From: a virus
Length of the DNA stretch: 64,000 nucleotides
Virus record (IMG/VR): IMGVR_UViG_3300021963_000021
Span: 235,944 to 299,943 of that record
Direction: 5' to 3' (one strand)
A model generated the notes under the pieces. The model saw only the letters and a program-made list of their open reading frames with translations. It did no database searches and had not been told where the DNA came from. Positions 16,999 to 26,258 of the stretch are shown piece by piece; within the stretch, counting starts at the first letter, position 1, and the number at the start of each line of letters is the position of its first letter. The translations under genes were made by a program, and so were the position numbers.

Positions 16999-17037
16999 GA
17001 AATATTTATGTGCTACTATAACCCGTGTAAATACTTC
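16999..17037. promoter_or_regulatory. divergent late promoters, 39 bp
   Basis: CATAAATA (17003-17010, minus) and TGTAAATA (17026-17033, plus) each end 4 nt before their start codons. Both are followed by (T/C)TTC-ATG, an almost symmetrical arrangement. They match the T4-type late core TATAAATA. Confidence 0.7.
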
Positions 17038-17799
17038 ATGAATTCATTCACAGTAAATGATGTTGAAATACCCTTTGATCACAATTGGTCCAGTGTTGCC
17101 ATAAGCCTCAGTGGAGGTGCTGACTCTGCGCTATTAGCATACCTTTTATGCGATCATGTTCGACAGAATCACATAGAACCATTTACCGTACACATCATAA
17201 GTCATACACGTATGTGGAAAACCAAACCATGGCAAGAGCATGACAGTTTGGCTGTGTTTAGGTGGCTGTTAAACAAATTTACACATATCACATTTCATAG
17301 GCATACTAACTTCATAGCACCTGAATTAGAATGGGGAGACAAAGGCCCGACTATAGTAGACGAATATGGTAAACTAGTCAGCGGCGACAATGTTGAACTC
17401 AGAGCATTTGGAGAATACGTCTGCCATCATAACAAGGTAAATGCCTATTATAACGCAGTCACTAGAAATCCAAAAAATGTCAGCTTCAAGGGCATGCCAA
17501 CTAGAGATATAGATCCAACCGATGATAATCAACATCTTAGGATAATGGAACACATGGGTGTGATGGCCTGTCATCCATTTAGATTTGTTGATAAAAGTTG
17601 GGTGGTTAAGACTTACAATAAATTAAACCTACAAGATCTATTCTACATGACTCGTAGTTGTGAAGGTGACAACTCAACTAGACCGGAAGTATTTTTAGAT
17701 TTAGATTACAAAACATACAAGCCAGGGCAACCAGTACCAATTTGCGGTCGTTGTTTTTGGTGTAAAGAAAGGGCATGGGCAATTGAACAGTCAAAGTAA
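17038..17799 (+). CDS. QueC-like PP-loop ATPase
   Basis: 253 aa from the ATG at 17038. SLSGGADSALLAYLL is the PP-loop (SGGxDS), and the C-terminus has SCEG and CGRCFWCKER, matching the four-Cys zinc site of QueC/ExsB. QueC makes preQ0 from CDG for queuosine or for 7-deazaguanine DNA modification. None of the partner genes (queD, queE, folE, dpdA) was seen, so a different amide/nitrile-forming or thiolation reaction in the island is possible. A TTG-started radical SAM gene overlaps its end. Confidence 0.75.
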   Translation: MNSFTVNDVEIPFDHNWSSVAISLSGGADSALLAYLLCDHVRQNHIEPFTVHIISHTRMWKTKPWQEHDSLAVFRWLLNKFTHITFHRHTNFIAPELEWGDKGPTIVDEYGKLVSGDNVELRAFGEYVCHHNKVNAYYNAVTRNPKNVSFKGMPTRDIDPTDDNQHLRIMEHMGVMACHPFRFVDKSWVVKTYNKLNLQDLFYMTRSCEGDNSTRPEVFLDLDYKTYKPGQPVPICGRCFWCKERAWAIEQSK

Positions 17800-19051
17800 A
17801 ACATTTTGTATGCACCCTTTCACAGGGCTAGCAACACGCGAAGATGGCGCTGTTAAAGTCTGTTGTCGCAGCCACCCTGTTGGCTTTATACAAGACTCCA
17901 GTCTAGAAGATATATGGAACAACGATAATATGCGTCGGATACGCAGTCAAGTATTGTCTGGAGAACGTCCGCCTGAATGCGAACCTTGCTTTAGTTTAGA
18001 AGATCAAGGAGTTGAAAGTCTTCGCCAGCGACATATCAAAGGTGAAATACCAGAAGCACGTATTAACCTGTACCCTCGAGCATTTGAGAATCTACATCCA
18101 GAGATGACTATGCCGTTTGAAATTCCTACTATGGAAATCAAACTCAATAACCTGTGTAATTTAAAGTGTCGCATGTGTCATCCAATGGACAGCACTAGTT
18201 GGAATGATTGGGATCAAGTAGAGAAATTCTATAAGAAAGAAAACAATTATCTAGTGCCAGTCATTGATCGACTAGGTTTAAAAACCAACAAGTATCTGTG
18301 TCCTTTCGAAGACAGTGATAATTGGTGGTCTAGTTTTGAGAAACTATTACCACACTTTAGGCGTGTAGAATTTGCTGGCGGTGAACCTCTAATGGATCCA
18401 CAGCATTATAAGATATTAGATATGTTAAAGCCCTATGGTGCTAACATAGAAATCAAATATGCCACTAATGGCACAACACTAGGAATCAGCAAAGGAAGGA
18501 CTATTCATGACTATTGGCCACATTTTAGATCAGTTGCCGTTAATGTCAGCATTGACGGCATTCATGATGTTTACAATTACATACGCGGCAACGGCAATTT
18601 TAATGACATTGAAAAGAACGTTAAAGAGATCAAAAGTATCCCAAATGTAAGTCGTGTAGTTGGTGCGTTCACAGCACAGGCAGGAAATATATTACAGGCA
18701 GCTGAGTGTATAGAATACTTTACAGAAACAATGGGTATAATTTTTTACAGTCATAGAGTCAGCTATCCTTCCTGTCTATCAGCACAGGTGTTACCGGAGC
18801 CATTAAAAGAGCTAGCCTACAGCAGATTAGAAGCAGTAAAAAGTAAATTACAAAACTTTAGTTCTGTAAAAAATAATCCTAAGTTGGGAAATTTCTTAGA
18901 AGGGCAGATTCGAGATAATCAAAACTATCTACGTGCCAAGGACCAGAATCATCTATGGAAAGATTTTGTAGAGTTTAATCACAACTTAGATAAAACTAGG
19001 AAACAAGGACCATTGGAAATAATAGTTCCGGAGTTTGCTAACTATGTATAA
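17783..19051 (+). CDS. radical SAM protein with N-terminal Twitch/SPASM-type cysteines
   Basis: 422 aa. The TTG at 17783 is taken as start because the conserved FCMHPFTGLA motif, equivalent to YCPFPW in its paralogues, would be lost from the first ATG (17810). CCRS and CEPC follow, then CNLKCRMC (about 131) and GGEP (about 200). It is the largest Twitch-type member apart from 20993. It overlaps the PP-loop gene by 17 nt and the next radical SAM gene by 8 nt. Confidence 0.84.
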   Translation: MNSQSKTFCMHPFTGLATREDGAVKVCCRSHPVGFIQDSSLEDIWNNDNMRRIRSQVLSGERPPECEPCFSLEDQGVESLRQRHIKGEIPEARINLYPRAFENLHPEMTMPFEIPTMEIKLNNLCNLKCRMCHPMDSTSWNDWDQVEKFYKKENNYLVPVIDRLGLKTNKYLCPFEDSDNWWSSFEKLLPHFRRVEFAGGEPLMDPQHYKILDMLKPYGANIEIKYATNGTTLGISKGRTIHDYWPHFRSVAVNVSIDGIHDVYNYIRGNGNFNDIEKNVKEIKSIPNVSRVVGAFTAQAGNILQAAECIEYFTETMGIIFYSHRVSYPSCLSAQVLPEPLKELAYSRLEAVKSKLQNFSSVKNNPKLGNFLEGQIRDNQNYLRAKDQNHLWKDFVEFNHNLDKTRKQGPLEIIVPEFANYV

Positions 19052-19943
19052 AATTACTAGTGCGTGGCCTCACCAGGATCAACTTAAAGTAGAATGGAAC
19101 CTTGGCAAACGCTGTAACTACGATTGTAGCTATTGTCCTAGCAGCATACACGACAGTCATAGTCCCCATACAGATATAAACATACTCGAAGCCACTGTAG
19201 ACAAACTCTGTCAAATAGAAAAACCATTGCGAATAAGTCTAACCGGCGGTGAGCCCTGTGTTCATCCTGACATAGAAGACCTGTTTGAATACATGAAACG
19301 CAAAGGTGTATTTTGGTTGAATGTAACTACTAATGGGACTAGAGCAGCTAAATGGTATGCTGACAATTCAGAATTTTTTCAACATCTAGTAATTAGTTTA
19401 CATTTTGAACATGACTGGAAACGTGTGTTGACTACGATCCATGACCTACACTTCATGGCTGGGAATTTAGATTTTTTTGTAAATGTCATGGCACATCATA
19501 ACTACATGGAAGAAGCAAAAATAGCCGTAGATCAGTTAACACGCATTGGTGTGAAGTTTGCGGTCAGACGTGTACGCTGGACCGAAGGTGATCACAATGT
19601 CTTTGATGACATGCGCTATGACGGTAATGACCTACAATGGATATTGGATAATGATGCCACAGCGAAACCCAATGTTCGCATAGACGACACACAAATCATA
19701 CACGCCAATGATGTTATTAAAAAGCATTTAAATCAGTTTAACGGATGGACATGCAGCGCCGGTCTCGAAAGCCTCATGATTAATTGGGATGGGGAAGTAC
19801 ATCGTGCTACTTGTAGAGTAGGAGGTAGCTTGGGCAACATATACCACGGTACGTTTGTTGTACCCAACGAACCCGTTATATGTACTAGAGACTGGTGTAC
19901 ATGCGCTGCTGACATTCCTCTTACAAAGATAAAAAATGATTGA
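19044..19943 (+). CDS. radical SAM protein
   Basis: 299 aa from the ATG at 19044. The cluster motif CNYDCSYC (about 25) is followed by SLTGGEP (about 68) and TTNGT. The C-terminus contains WTCSAG, ATCR and CTRDWCTC, likely ligands for an auxiliary cluster. It belongs with 19936 and 27054 to a second radical SAM subfamily in which the core comes first. It overlaps both neighbours, so the three plus-strand radical SAM genes form a tight trio. Confidence 0.87.
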   Translation: MYKITSAWPHQDQLKVEWNLGKRCNYDCSYCPSSIHDSHSPHTDINILEATVDKLCQIEKPLRISLTGGEPCVHPDIEDLFEYMKRKGVFWLNVTTNGTRAAKWYADNSEFFQHLVISLHFEHDWKRVLTTIHDLHFMAGNLDFFVNVMAHHNYMEEAKIAVDQLTRIGVKFAVRRVRWTEGDHNVFDDMRYDGNDLQWILDNDATAKPNVRIDDTQIIHANDVIKKHLNQFNGWTCSAGLESLMINWDGEVHRATCRVGGSLGNIYHGTFVVPNEPVICTRDWCTCAADIPLTKIKND

Positions 19944-21042
19944 TACTGAAGCCATACGTTTAAGAAATCCTGAACCTTTTCTAGTCACTTGGGAAATACT
20001 AAGAAGGTGTAATCTAGACTGTACTTATTGTGAAAGCACTAGGCACGATAATCACAGTCCATTGCCTAGCATAGAGGAACTCAAGTGGACATTTGATTTT
20101 ATTAAAGATTACACTTCTCTATATCTTAGCAAGAAAAAAATGAACAGAGGAGTGTTCATAGATTTTACAGGTGGCGAGCCAACAGTAAACCCTGCGTTTT
20201 GGGAACTGCTAGATTACATTAGACAGCATCCAGACTTTGGCATGACGCTAACTACCAACGGAACTTGGGGTAAAAATTTTACAGAAAAGATTGCCGACAA
20301 TTTCAAACACGTTACCATAAGCTGGCATGCCGAGGCAAAGCCAGAACTTAAAGAACGTACTGTAGATAACATCCTAGCGTTACACGACATGGGAGTTTCT
20401 GTACAGGCTAATATTATGCTTCATGTTGACTACTTTGACGAAGCCAAAGAACTGTGTCAACGATTAAGAGCCTATGGGATACGTGTACATCCTACTCCCA
20501 TAGGTGACGGAAATATTTTACGCAAGGGTTGGTTTGTTGACACAGATGGCACTAACAGAAGGACCAGCCACGAATACACTACAGAACAACAAAATTGGTT
20601 TTTTGAGTTTCAAGGGCTACCTAAGAAAATTGATGTTGTACAAGAAGGCACTAATGTAGGTAGAGCCTGCTGTGGCGGACGATGTACTCAAGGGCTAGTA
20701 AACGAAAAGTGGCAGGACGTTAAATTAGTCAACACATTTTTCAAAGATTGGTACTGTATGATCAATTGGTTTTTCTTACATATTGATCAACAATCAGGAA
20801 ACATCTTTCATCACCAAACTTGTAAGGCCACGTTCGAAGGAATAGGTCCCATTGGACATATATCTGATCCTACAAGTTTGTTAAAGAAAACATACGACTT
20901 ATTGTCGCAGGAATCTATAAAGCCTATCGTGTGCCCTAATCAGAGATGCGGCTGCGGCATGTGTGCGCCTAAGGCAAAGAATTTAACAGACTTTAAGGTG
21001 CTTTGGAATAATTCAGTAAATGTTCCAATTCAGGAAACGTAG
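19936..21042 (+). CDS. radical SAM protein
   Basis: 368 aa. CNLDCTYC at about 28, FTGGEP at about 75 and LTTNGTW are the core motifs. Cys-rich stretches follow (ACCGGRC, HQTCKAT) and a C-terminal PNQRCGCGMC probably binds an auxiliary cluster. It is an enlarged relative of the preceding gene. Its last 50 nt overlap the convergent gene at 20993. Confidence 0.87.
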   Translation: MIDTEAIRLRNPEPFLVTWEILRRCNLDCTYCESTRHDNHSPLPSIEELKWTFDFIKDYTSLYLSKKKMNRGVFIDFTGGEPTVNPAFWELLDYIRQHPDFGMTLTTNGTWGKNFTEKIADNFKHVTISWHAEAKPELKERTVDNILALHDMGVSVQANIMLHVDYFDEAKELCQRLRAYGIRVHPTPIGDGNILRKGWFVDTDGTNRRTSHEYTTEQQNWFFEFQGLPKKIDVVQEGTNVGRACCGGRCTQGLVNEKWQDVKLVNTFFKDWYCMINWFFLHIDQQSGNIFHHQTCKATFEGIGPIGHISDPTSLLKKTYDLLSQESIKPIVCPNQRCGCGMCAPKAKNLTDFKVLWNNSVNVPIQET

Positions 21043-22393
21043 ATTTAAAATCTGTTCCCCTTAGAGTTTCCATACGTTCTATGTATTCACGGAACGCAGG
21101 CAATAAATGAGTATGATCCTCGCTGTCCATAAATTTTAACACAGCTTGCCAACGCTGCCAACCGTAGGGATTTTCTTTCCAGAAATCCTCATCCTGTCTA
21201 TAATTTATATACAGCCAGTTTGCCAACATAGCAAAGTTTTCTCTAACCTCAGCTTTGTCCTCGTCGGGTAACGCCTTGATGCTTAAGAATGTAGGTATGT
21301 ATAATAAGTGCATATTAAACAATCCACCGCCTGCTTGTATGCCTCCAGTGACATTTTCAAAATTAATTTTTTTGAAACCTTCACGCACTTTCCATTTGGC
21401 AAGATCGGGTAAGTGTTTAATATTCAATATCTGTATAGCTGTGGCAATACTAGCCTGTATGTTGGCCGGAGCCTTGTCGAGCTTGTGTAGATTTTTTACC
21501 ACAGTGTCCCAATCAGTAGGAAACCGTATATAACGATTTTTCTCTCCTACTGCGTCGATGCTTACACCGACCTTAACTAATCTAAACTTAGACCAAAGAT
21601 CGATTATCTCGTCATCTATGAGTAGACCGTTAGTATTGTATCTAACTAATATTTTATCAGCATATCCTTGACGTATGATTTCTTCTAAGAACAGTTTATG
21701 TTCTTTAATCATCAAGGGTTCGCCACCTGCGAAGTATACCTGTTTTAGATTAGGAATCTGCGCATACATTTCTTTCCAGAAGTCTGGATTCTCGTGCCAA
21801 AAATTATTGAAGTCTCCACGACCCCAGGCCATTTGTTCTTTTAACTCTTTGGCTTGGAATAACGGATAGACTTTCTTGTGATCCGCTACCCACTGACTGC
21901 TGTCGTGTGGACTACACATAATACATTTTAAATTACAGGTATGCCCTAGTCTAAGATCTAGGTAAATTAACTGTTCTGGTACTGTGCCATCTTCTTCAGT
22001 TTGTTTAACTAGTTCTTCTAGGTCTATACCTTCCTCAACCCATGTACCTGTTTCCCAAATGCGCTTGCTGGCTACACCGCGACTTTCTTCTTTATAACAC
22101 TTGGCACAACTGGCTGGAATGTTGCCGTCTAGCATGGTTAGGCGCACATCCTTCATATAGTCGTTGTTCCAAGCACTCATAGGAGTTTCCCGACCAAAGT
22201 TAGCAGGTTTGCCTGTTTCGTTTTTTACTAGCCCTATCTCATGATCTGTGCCTGCGCCGCTGCTGTTAGAATTACAGCACAACCTCATATCACCGTTTGG
22301 TCTTGTGGCAAAGTGTATCCATGGTAATACACAGAAAGTTTTACTGCCAGTCAACTGCTCAATCTTGTCTTGCCAATGTTTGATTTTATCCAT
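20993..22393 (-). CDS. radical SAM protein with N-terminal Twitch/SPASM-type cysteines
   Basis: 466 aa, the longest Twitch-type member. FCVLPWIHFATR, then LCCNS and CAKCYKEE precede CNLKCIMC (about 155) and FAGGEP (about 220). It overlaps the upstream SPASM gene by 8 nt and its 3' end overlaps the convergent radical SAM gene by 50 nt, so both ends are shared coding sequence. Confidence 0.86.
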   Translation of the reverse strand: MDKIKHWQDKIEQLTGSKTFCVLPWIHFATRPNGDMRLCCNSNSSGAGTDHEIGLVKNETGKPANFGRETPMSAWNNDYMKDVRLTMLDGNIPASCAKCYKEESRGVASKRIWETGTWVEEGIDLEELVKQTEEDGTVPEQLIYLDLRLGHTCNLKCIMCSPHDSSQWVADHKKVYPLFQAKELKEQMAWGRGDFNNFWHENPDFWKEMYAQIPNLKQVYFAGGEPLMIKEHKLFLEEIIRQGYADKILVRYNTNGLLIDDEIIDLWSKFRLVKVGVSIDAVGEKNRYIRFPTDWDTVVKNLHKLDKAPANIQASIATAIQILNIKHLPDLAKWKVREGFKKINFENVTGGIQAGGGLFNMHLLYIPTFLSIKALPDEDKAEVRENFAMLANWLYINYRQDEDFWKENPYGWQRWQAVLKFMDSEDHTHLLPAFREYIERMETLRGTDFKSTFPELEHLLNYSKAP

Positions 22394-23381
22394 TACAGTT
22401 CTTTGCGCATACCCACGGCTTGTCTTGGCTAGCCCATAGGTCTGACAAATTTCTCCACTCGATGTCTTTTATGTTAGTATTCTCTAAATTAGCGATGCCC
22501 ACGTCTTTGAATTTTTCTTTGGTATCGCTGACCAATGTGTTTCTCAATTTACGCAGTTCTGTATTTTCTTCGATAGACTCTTCGATCCAATCACTGCCCA
22601 CCCAACAGCAAGGAAATACATTGCCACGGGCGTCTACGTAAACCTCATTGCTTTGTTTACACTTAGGGACTATGTTTACGTTTTTTGTCCATTGCTCAGG
22701 ACTCCTAATTATTTCATCGATGTTAACTTTTGATACTGTTTTAATAGAACTAGGTTCAAGTCTATATTCTATATTTCCGTCTGTGTTCTGTACAGGAAAA
22801 CTTTCCATGTTATAGAAACGACCTGTGTATTTAAAATTAATTTTACTAACGCCAAGTTTTTTTAAAAATATTTCTAGAGCTTCTACTTGATGTTCGTTGT
22901 GCTTGAACACTAGACAGTCAACAACAGCAACACCGCCAGTATGAATAAAGTCTACCATGTTATCTATGATCCTAGACCAATTGGTATTTCTTCGATACAG
23001 CTTGTGTGTATCTTCAAACCCATCTATACCAAATGACACTTCTACTTTTAACCTTGCTAGAGACTGCCACCAGTCTGCCGTCCTAGCACTGCCATTAGTG
23101 TGTATAGATAGTCGTGCTGTGGGATTTACTTCTCGTACATATTCAAATATTTCTAAACAGTCTCTGGCTATTATAGGATCACCGTAATTGCCACAGGCAT
23201 AGAAGTTTTTTAAATCCCTAAGAAACGACGGCCCGAACCATTTTTTAAATTTGTCTAGAGTAATTTCATGCTGACCTACAAAGGCACGTTCAGCGCCGCC
23301 GTTGTAATTTCTAGCACACATAGGGCAGCTGGCCTGACACTGGTCTGTGAGTTCTATATGTAGGTCTGTGATTTTATACAT
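22386..23381 (-). CDS. radical SAM/SPASM-type protein
   Basis: 331 aa from the ATG at 23381 (TAATG overlap with the upstream 2OG gene). CQASCPMC (about 15), CGNYGDP (about 65) and HTNGS form the core. The C-terminus has CKQ...CCW and CAKNC for an auxiliary cluster. It is the closest paralogue of 4258-5358 (both have a CxxxCPxC motif, an RNYxGG stretch and FxHNEHQV). Confidence 0.87.
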   Translation of the reverse strand: MYKITDLHIELTDQCQASCPMCARNYNGGAERAFVGQHEITLDKFKKWFGPSFLRDLKNFYACGNYGDPIIARDCLEIFEYVREVNPTARLSIHTNGSARTADWWQSLARLKVEVSFGIDGFEDTHKLYRRNTNWSRIIDNMVDFIHTGGVAVVDCLVFKHNEHQVEALEIFLKKLGVSKINFKYTGRFYNMESFPVQNTDGNIEYRLEPSSIKTVSKVNIDEIIRSPEQWTKNVNIVPKCKQSNEVYVDARGNVFPCCWVGSDWIEESIEENTELRKLRNTLVSDTKEKFKDVGIANLENTNIKDIEWRNLSDLWASQDKPWVCAKNCNG

Positions 23382-23917
23382 TACCAAAAATTCAAAATGT
23401 ACTTGGGTGTTAGGCCGCAGTTAGTTCCAGCATGCCACAGCTTTCTGCTAGACCATTCATAGGTAGCACCTTGCGGCTGATTATATAAACATTGATGCCC
23501 GACTATAAACACATGACCAAATGCTGGCTGACCTATATGACAATGATATCTTTTAACATCAGGCATTTTAGATTCATCGTCCATGACATCCCAATGCTGT
23601 GGAGCAAAGTATCCTGGCCATATCCTGCTGATCCATGCTGTGGTATATTTTTCTACTCTAACAAACTCAGCGAATCTATCGGCGATCTTAGGATCAAAGT
23701 TGTCTCCGGGAAAGAACATGTCCCATGATACTGTTCCGCCATCCTGTTTGGTTTTGTACCCTGCTTGTTGCCATAGGTCTGTGACTTCTTTTAATTCAGG
23801 AATAGGATCGCCGGCTTTATGCTTGGGTCCTATGTAAGCAGGCTTTTGAGATTCGAGATCTTTTACAACGAGATCCCAATTTATCAACGGAGCACAGTTA
23901 CCAATGTAGTTAATCAT
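23381..23917 (-). CDS. small 2OG/Fe(II) oxygenase, Asp/Asn hydroxylase-like
   Basis: 178 aa from the ATG at 23917 (ATGA coupling). RIWPGYFAPQHWDVMDDE holds HxD, followed by RYHCHIGQPAFGHVFIV and the distal His in LWHAGTN. It is a near paralogue of 25007-25579. It is directly coupled to a SPASM radical SAM gene. Confidence 0.78.
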   Translation of the reverse strand: MINYIGNCAPLINWDLVVKDLESQKPAYIGPKHKAGDPIPELKEVTDLWQQAGYKTKQDGGTVSWDMFFPGDNFDPKIADRFAEFVRVEKYTTAWISRIWPGYFAPQHWDVMDDESKMPDVKRYHCHIGQPAFGHVFIVGHQCLYNQPQGATYEWSSRKLWHAGTNCGLTPKYILNFW

Positions 23918-24831
23918 TTTATGATACTTTCCCACACGTCAATGGTCCTGTCTAGCCCTTCGTCTAAACTTACCTTAGGTGCCCACCCAGTGACTTTGGT
24001 TATTAGATTGTGATTGCTGTTTAACCAATATATTTCGCCGGGTCTAAATAATTTAGTACCCCATTTTATTTCGCCATTCCAGTTTAGCTTTTTAGCTATC
24101 TTTAATGCGTAGTCTCTGATCTTGATAGGATCGTCTGGACCTATAGTAAAGATATATCCATCATTAACTAACTCGGGATTGTTAATCACAGTCATCCAAG
24201 CATCTAATAAATCATCAATGTAGATAAAATTACGATACGGCTCTGCGTATCCAAACCCTACTTGGTTAGGATTCTCTAACATTTGACTTATGATCTGTTC
24301 TGTAACAAAAAACTTGTTGTCTTTGCGACCGTAGCTGTTAGTCTGTCTAATAGCAGTGAACGGTAGATTCAAACAACGGTGTGCGTATTCTAGATACTTC
24401 TCACAGCCATACTTGGCCACAGCATACGGTGCGTTGGGATTAGGCTGTGTGTTTTCGTCAAACGCTACAAACTCTTTAGGAATGATGTTGTTCTTGACTT
24501 CATCACTGATTGGTTGCCATCCATAGACTTCCATGGTGCTAGCAAACACAAAGTTTTTTAAATTCTTTACTCGAGCAGCACCTTCTATTAGATTGACTGT
24601 GCCTACATAATTAATTTCACTGAAGGTCAGCTGTTCATAGAAACTCTGTTCTACTTCAGTTCTAGCGGCCAAGTGAACAATGATATCCGGGGATACCGCT
24701 ACTACTTCTAACTGTACTGCTTTGTGATCTCTTAGATCGCTTTTTAAATGATATACTTCATGATCCTGTTCTAACAGTGGAGTTAGATGCGATCCTATGA
24801 ATCCCGAAGAGCCTGTCATTAAAATTTTCAT
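23914..24831 (-). CDS. NAD-dependent sugar epimerase/dehydratase
   Basis: 305 aa extended SDR: TGSSGFIGSHL at the N-terminus, Ser in FASTMEVYG, and YAVAKYGCEKY with the catalytic YxxxK. It is typical of UDP-glucose 4-epimerase/dTDP-glucose dehydratase relatives that remodel nucleotide sugars. It fits the UGD-like gene at 29817 and the glycan reading of the island. Confidence 0.9.
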   Translation of the reverse strand: MKILMTGSSGFIGSHLTPLLEQDHEVYHLKSDLRDHKAVQLEVVAVSPDIIVHLAARTEVEQSFYEQLTFSEINYVGTVNLIEGAARVKNLKNFVFASTMEVYGWQPISDEVKNNIIPKEFVAFDENTQPNPNAPYAVAKYGCEKYLEYAHRCLNLPFTAIRQTNSYGRKDNKFFVTEQIISQMLENPNQVGFGYAEPYRNFIYIDDLLDAWMTVINNPELVNDGYIFTIGPDDPIKIRDYALKIAKKLNWNGEIKWGTKLFRPGEIYWLNSNHNLITKVTGWAPKVSLDEGLDRTIDVWESIIK

Positions 24832-25010
24832 CGAGGCGCCCTTTCAAGCTCATCAAAAAAATCTATGCCAAACTCTTTTTCTACTTGTTCTTTTAATTGA
24901 GGGTTCTGTTGTATGTTATAGAGTTTACGCCATAGCACAATATTTTGCTGCTGTATCTCCATAAATTTTTTTACATAAAACGGTTCTGTTAAAACTGGTT
25001 CTTCAGTCAT
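24828..25010 (-). CDS. small hypothetical protein, 60 aa
   Basis: 60 residues, highly charged, probably helical (Gln-rich middle, acidic C-terminus). Overlaps both neighbours by 4 nt (ATGA on each side), which supports translation. No family recognised; perhaps an adaptor for the epimerase or the 2OG enzyme. Confidence 0.65.
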   Translation of the reverse strand: MTEEPVLTEPFYVKKFMEIQQQNIVLWRKLYNIQQNPQLKEQVEKEFGIDFFDELERAPR

Positions 25011-25579
25011 CTAGGTCTTCCTAAAAAATGAAATAGATAATATGGCTCACTGCCACAATTGGTTCCTGCGTGGTGTGACCTATAGGAATCCCAAACATAT
25101 AACTCGTTTTGAGGCACGTTATAAAAACACTGTTCTTCTAATATCAAGACATGACCAAACTTTGGCTTGTCTATAAAACAAACATATCTGACCAAGGGTC
25201 CTTGTGCCAGCCATTCTTTTTCTTTGTCTTCGACGTCCCAGTGATAGGGCACACAAGCACCCGGCATTACTTCGCTGACAAATACACGTAGGGGATCTGC
25301 GTTAACTAGATTAGCAAACTTGGTCTGTATGTCTATGGGGAAATGCTCTCCGGGGTAATAGTCCCACCATTCAATTTTAGTAAGGTCGTAACCAGCCTTT
25401 TCCCAAGTACTGATAATTCCTCTATAGGAATTTAAAAGTTCCTGATCGCCTACGGCTTCTGCTTCGGATCTATCGACTACAGATGTAACAGTATTGTGAT
25501 CACCTGTTCTAGGAGTGATGGCACCTAGGACTGTGTCCCAATCTATTACTCCTTTAGTTGTTCCAATATGCTTAGGCAT
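25007..25579 (-). CDS. small 2OG/Fe(II) oxygenase, Asp/Asn hydroxylase-like
   Basis: 190 aa from the ATG at 25579, which overlaps the upstream stop by 8 nt. VMPGACVPYHWDVEDKE contains HxD; RYVCFIDKPKFGHVLI and the distal His in HHAGTNCG complete the site. Paralogue of 23381-23917 with the same YNxPQ stretch. Confidence 0.78.
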   Translation of the reverse strand: MPKHIGTTKGVIDWDTVLGAITPRTGDHNTVTSVVDRSEAEAVGDQELLNSYRGIISTWEKAGYDLTKIEWWDYYPGEHFPIDIQTKFANLVNADPLRVFVSEVMPGACVPYHWDVEDKEKEWLAQGPLVRYVCFIDKPKFGHVLILEEQCFYNVPQNELYVWDSYRSHHAGTNCGSEPYYLFHFLGRPR

Positions 25580-26258
25580 CTTCAGTTCCAAACATTTTAA
25601 CGTATAACCAATTAAGATTTTCTTCGCCCCATTGAACGTGTGTGCTCATAGAACGTTTGAACATCTTTTCTAGATTATAATATGTATCATTGCTGTCAGT
25701 TTCGTCTAGTCTAAATCTAGCAGTTTCGTGTACGATCCCGTCCATGGCATATTTAGGAATCCACGGACTATCTGTATCTACGCAGCCATACATATCGAAG
25801 GTCTTGAGTTGCCCATCGTAGATATAATGACAATGCGGATACATTGTTAGTTTATATGAACCTAGATTATAACAGTCAGTCATAATACATTGTAACTGAT
25901 TTTTCCATTCTGGGCAATAGTCTTGTAAAGATTTGCCGCTGTAGATAATTTCGTTACAGGTATCTCCCTGCCATTTGAAAAATATATGTAGGTGCGTTGT
26001 ATCAATGTCAACGATTTCTGGACACCACGGCTGGTTTTGAAATTTTAGAAAATGCTTGATTTCATTGTCAAAGAACCAATCTACGACTTCTTTGGTGTAT
26101 CCTTCGCGAGCTTGATACTTGTTGTTATAGTCGTAGTTGGCACAGAACAATTTCTTATCTTGACTGATAAGAGGTTCGTAGGTCTGTTGTGCCATAGCAC
26201 GTTGACCTAATTCGTTTAGTTTATAATAGGGAGTCCACTTAGAAGTTTCTAGGATCAT
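25572..26258 (-). CDS. degenerate kinase-fold protein, paralogue of 14049
   Basis: 228 aa from the ATG at 26258. LGSYKLTMYPHCHYIYDGQL followed by KTFDMYGC parallels the 14049 protein and the kinase catalytic/metal loops. The D of DFG-like FDMY is retained here, so this copy is less degenerate. It lies between the P4H fusion and a 2OG oxygenase. Confidence 0.5.
   Translation of the reverse strand: MILETSKWTPYYKLNELGQRAMAQQTYEPLISQDKKLFCANYDYNNKYQAREGYTKEVVDWFFDNEIKHFLKFQNQPWCPEIVDIDTTHLHIFFKWQGDTCNEIIYSGKSLQDYCPEWKNQLQCIMTDCYNLGSYKLTMYPHCHYIYDGQLKTFDMYGCVDTDSPWIPKYAMDGIVHETARFRLDETDSNDTYYNLEKMFKRSMSTHVQWGEENLNWLYVKMFGTEDA

Noticed and set aside
17038-17799. Complete preQ0/archaeosine DNA-modification pathway
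   Set aside because: Only the QueC-like gene is present; no FolE, QueD, QueE or DpdA seen here.
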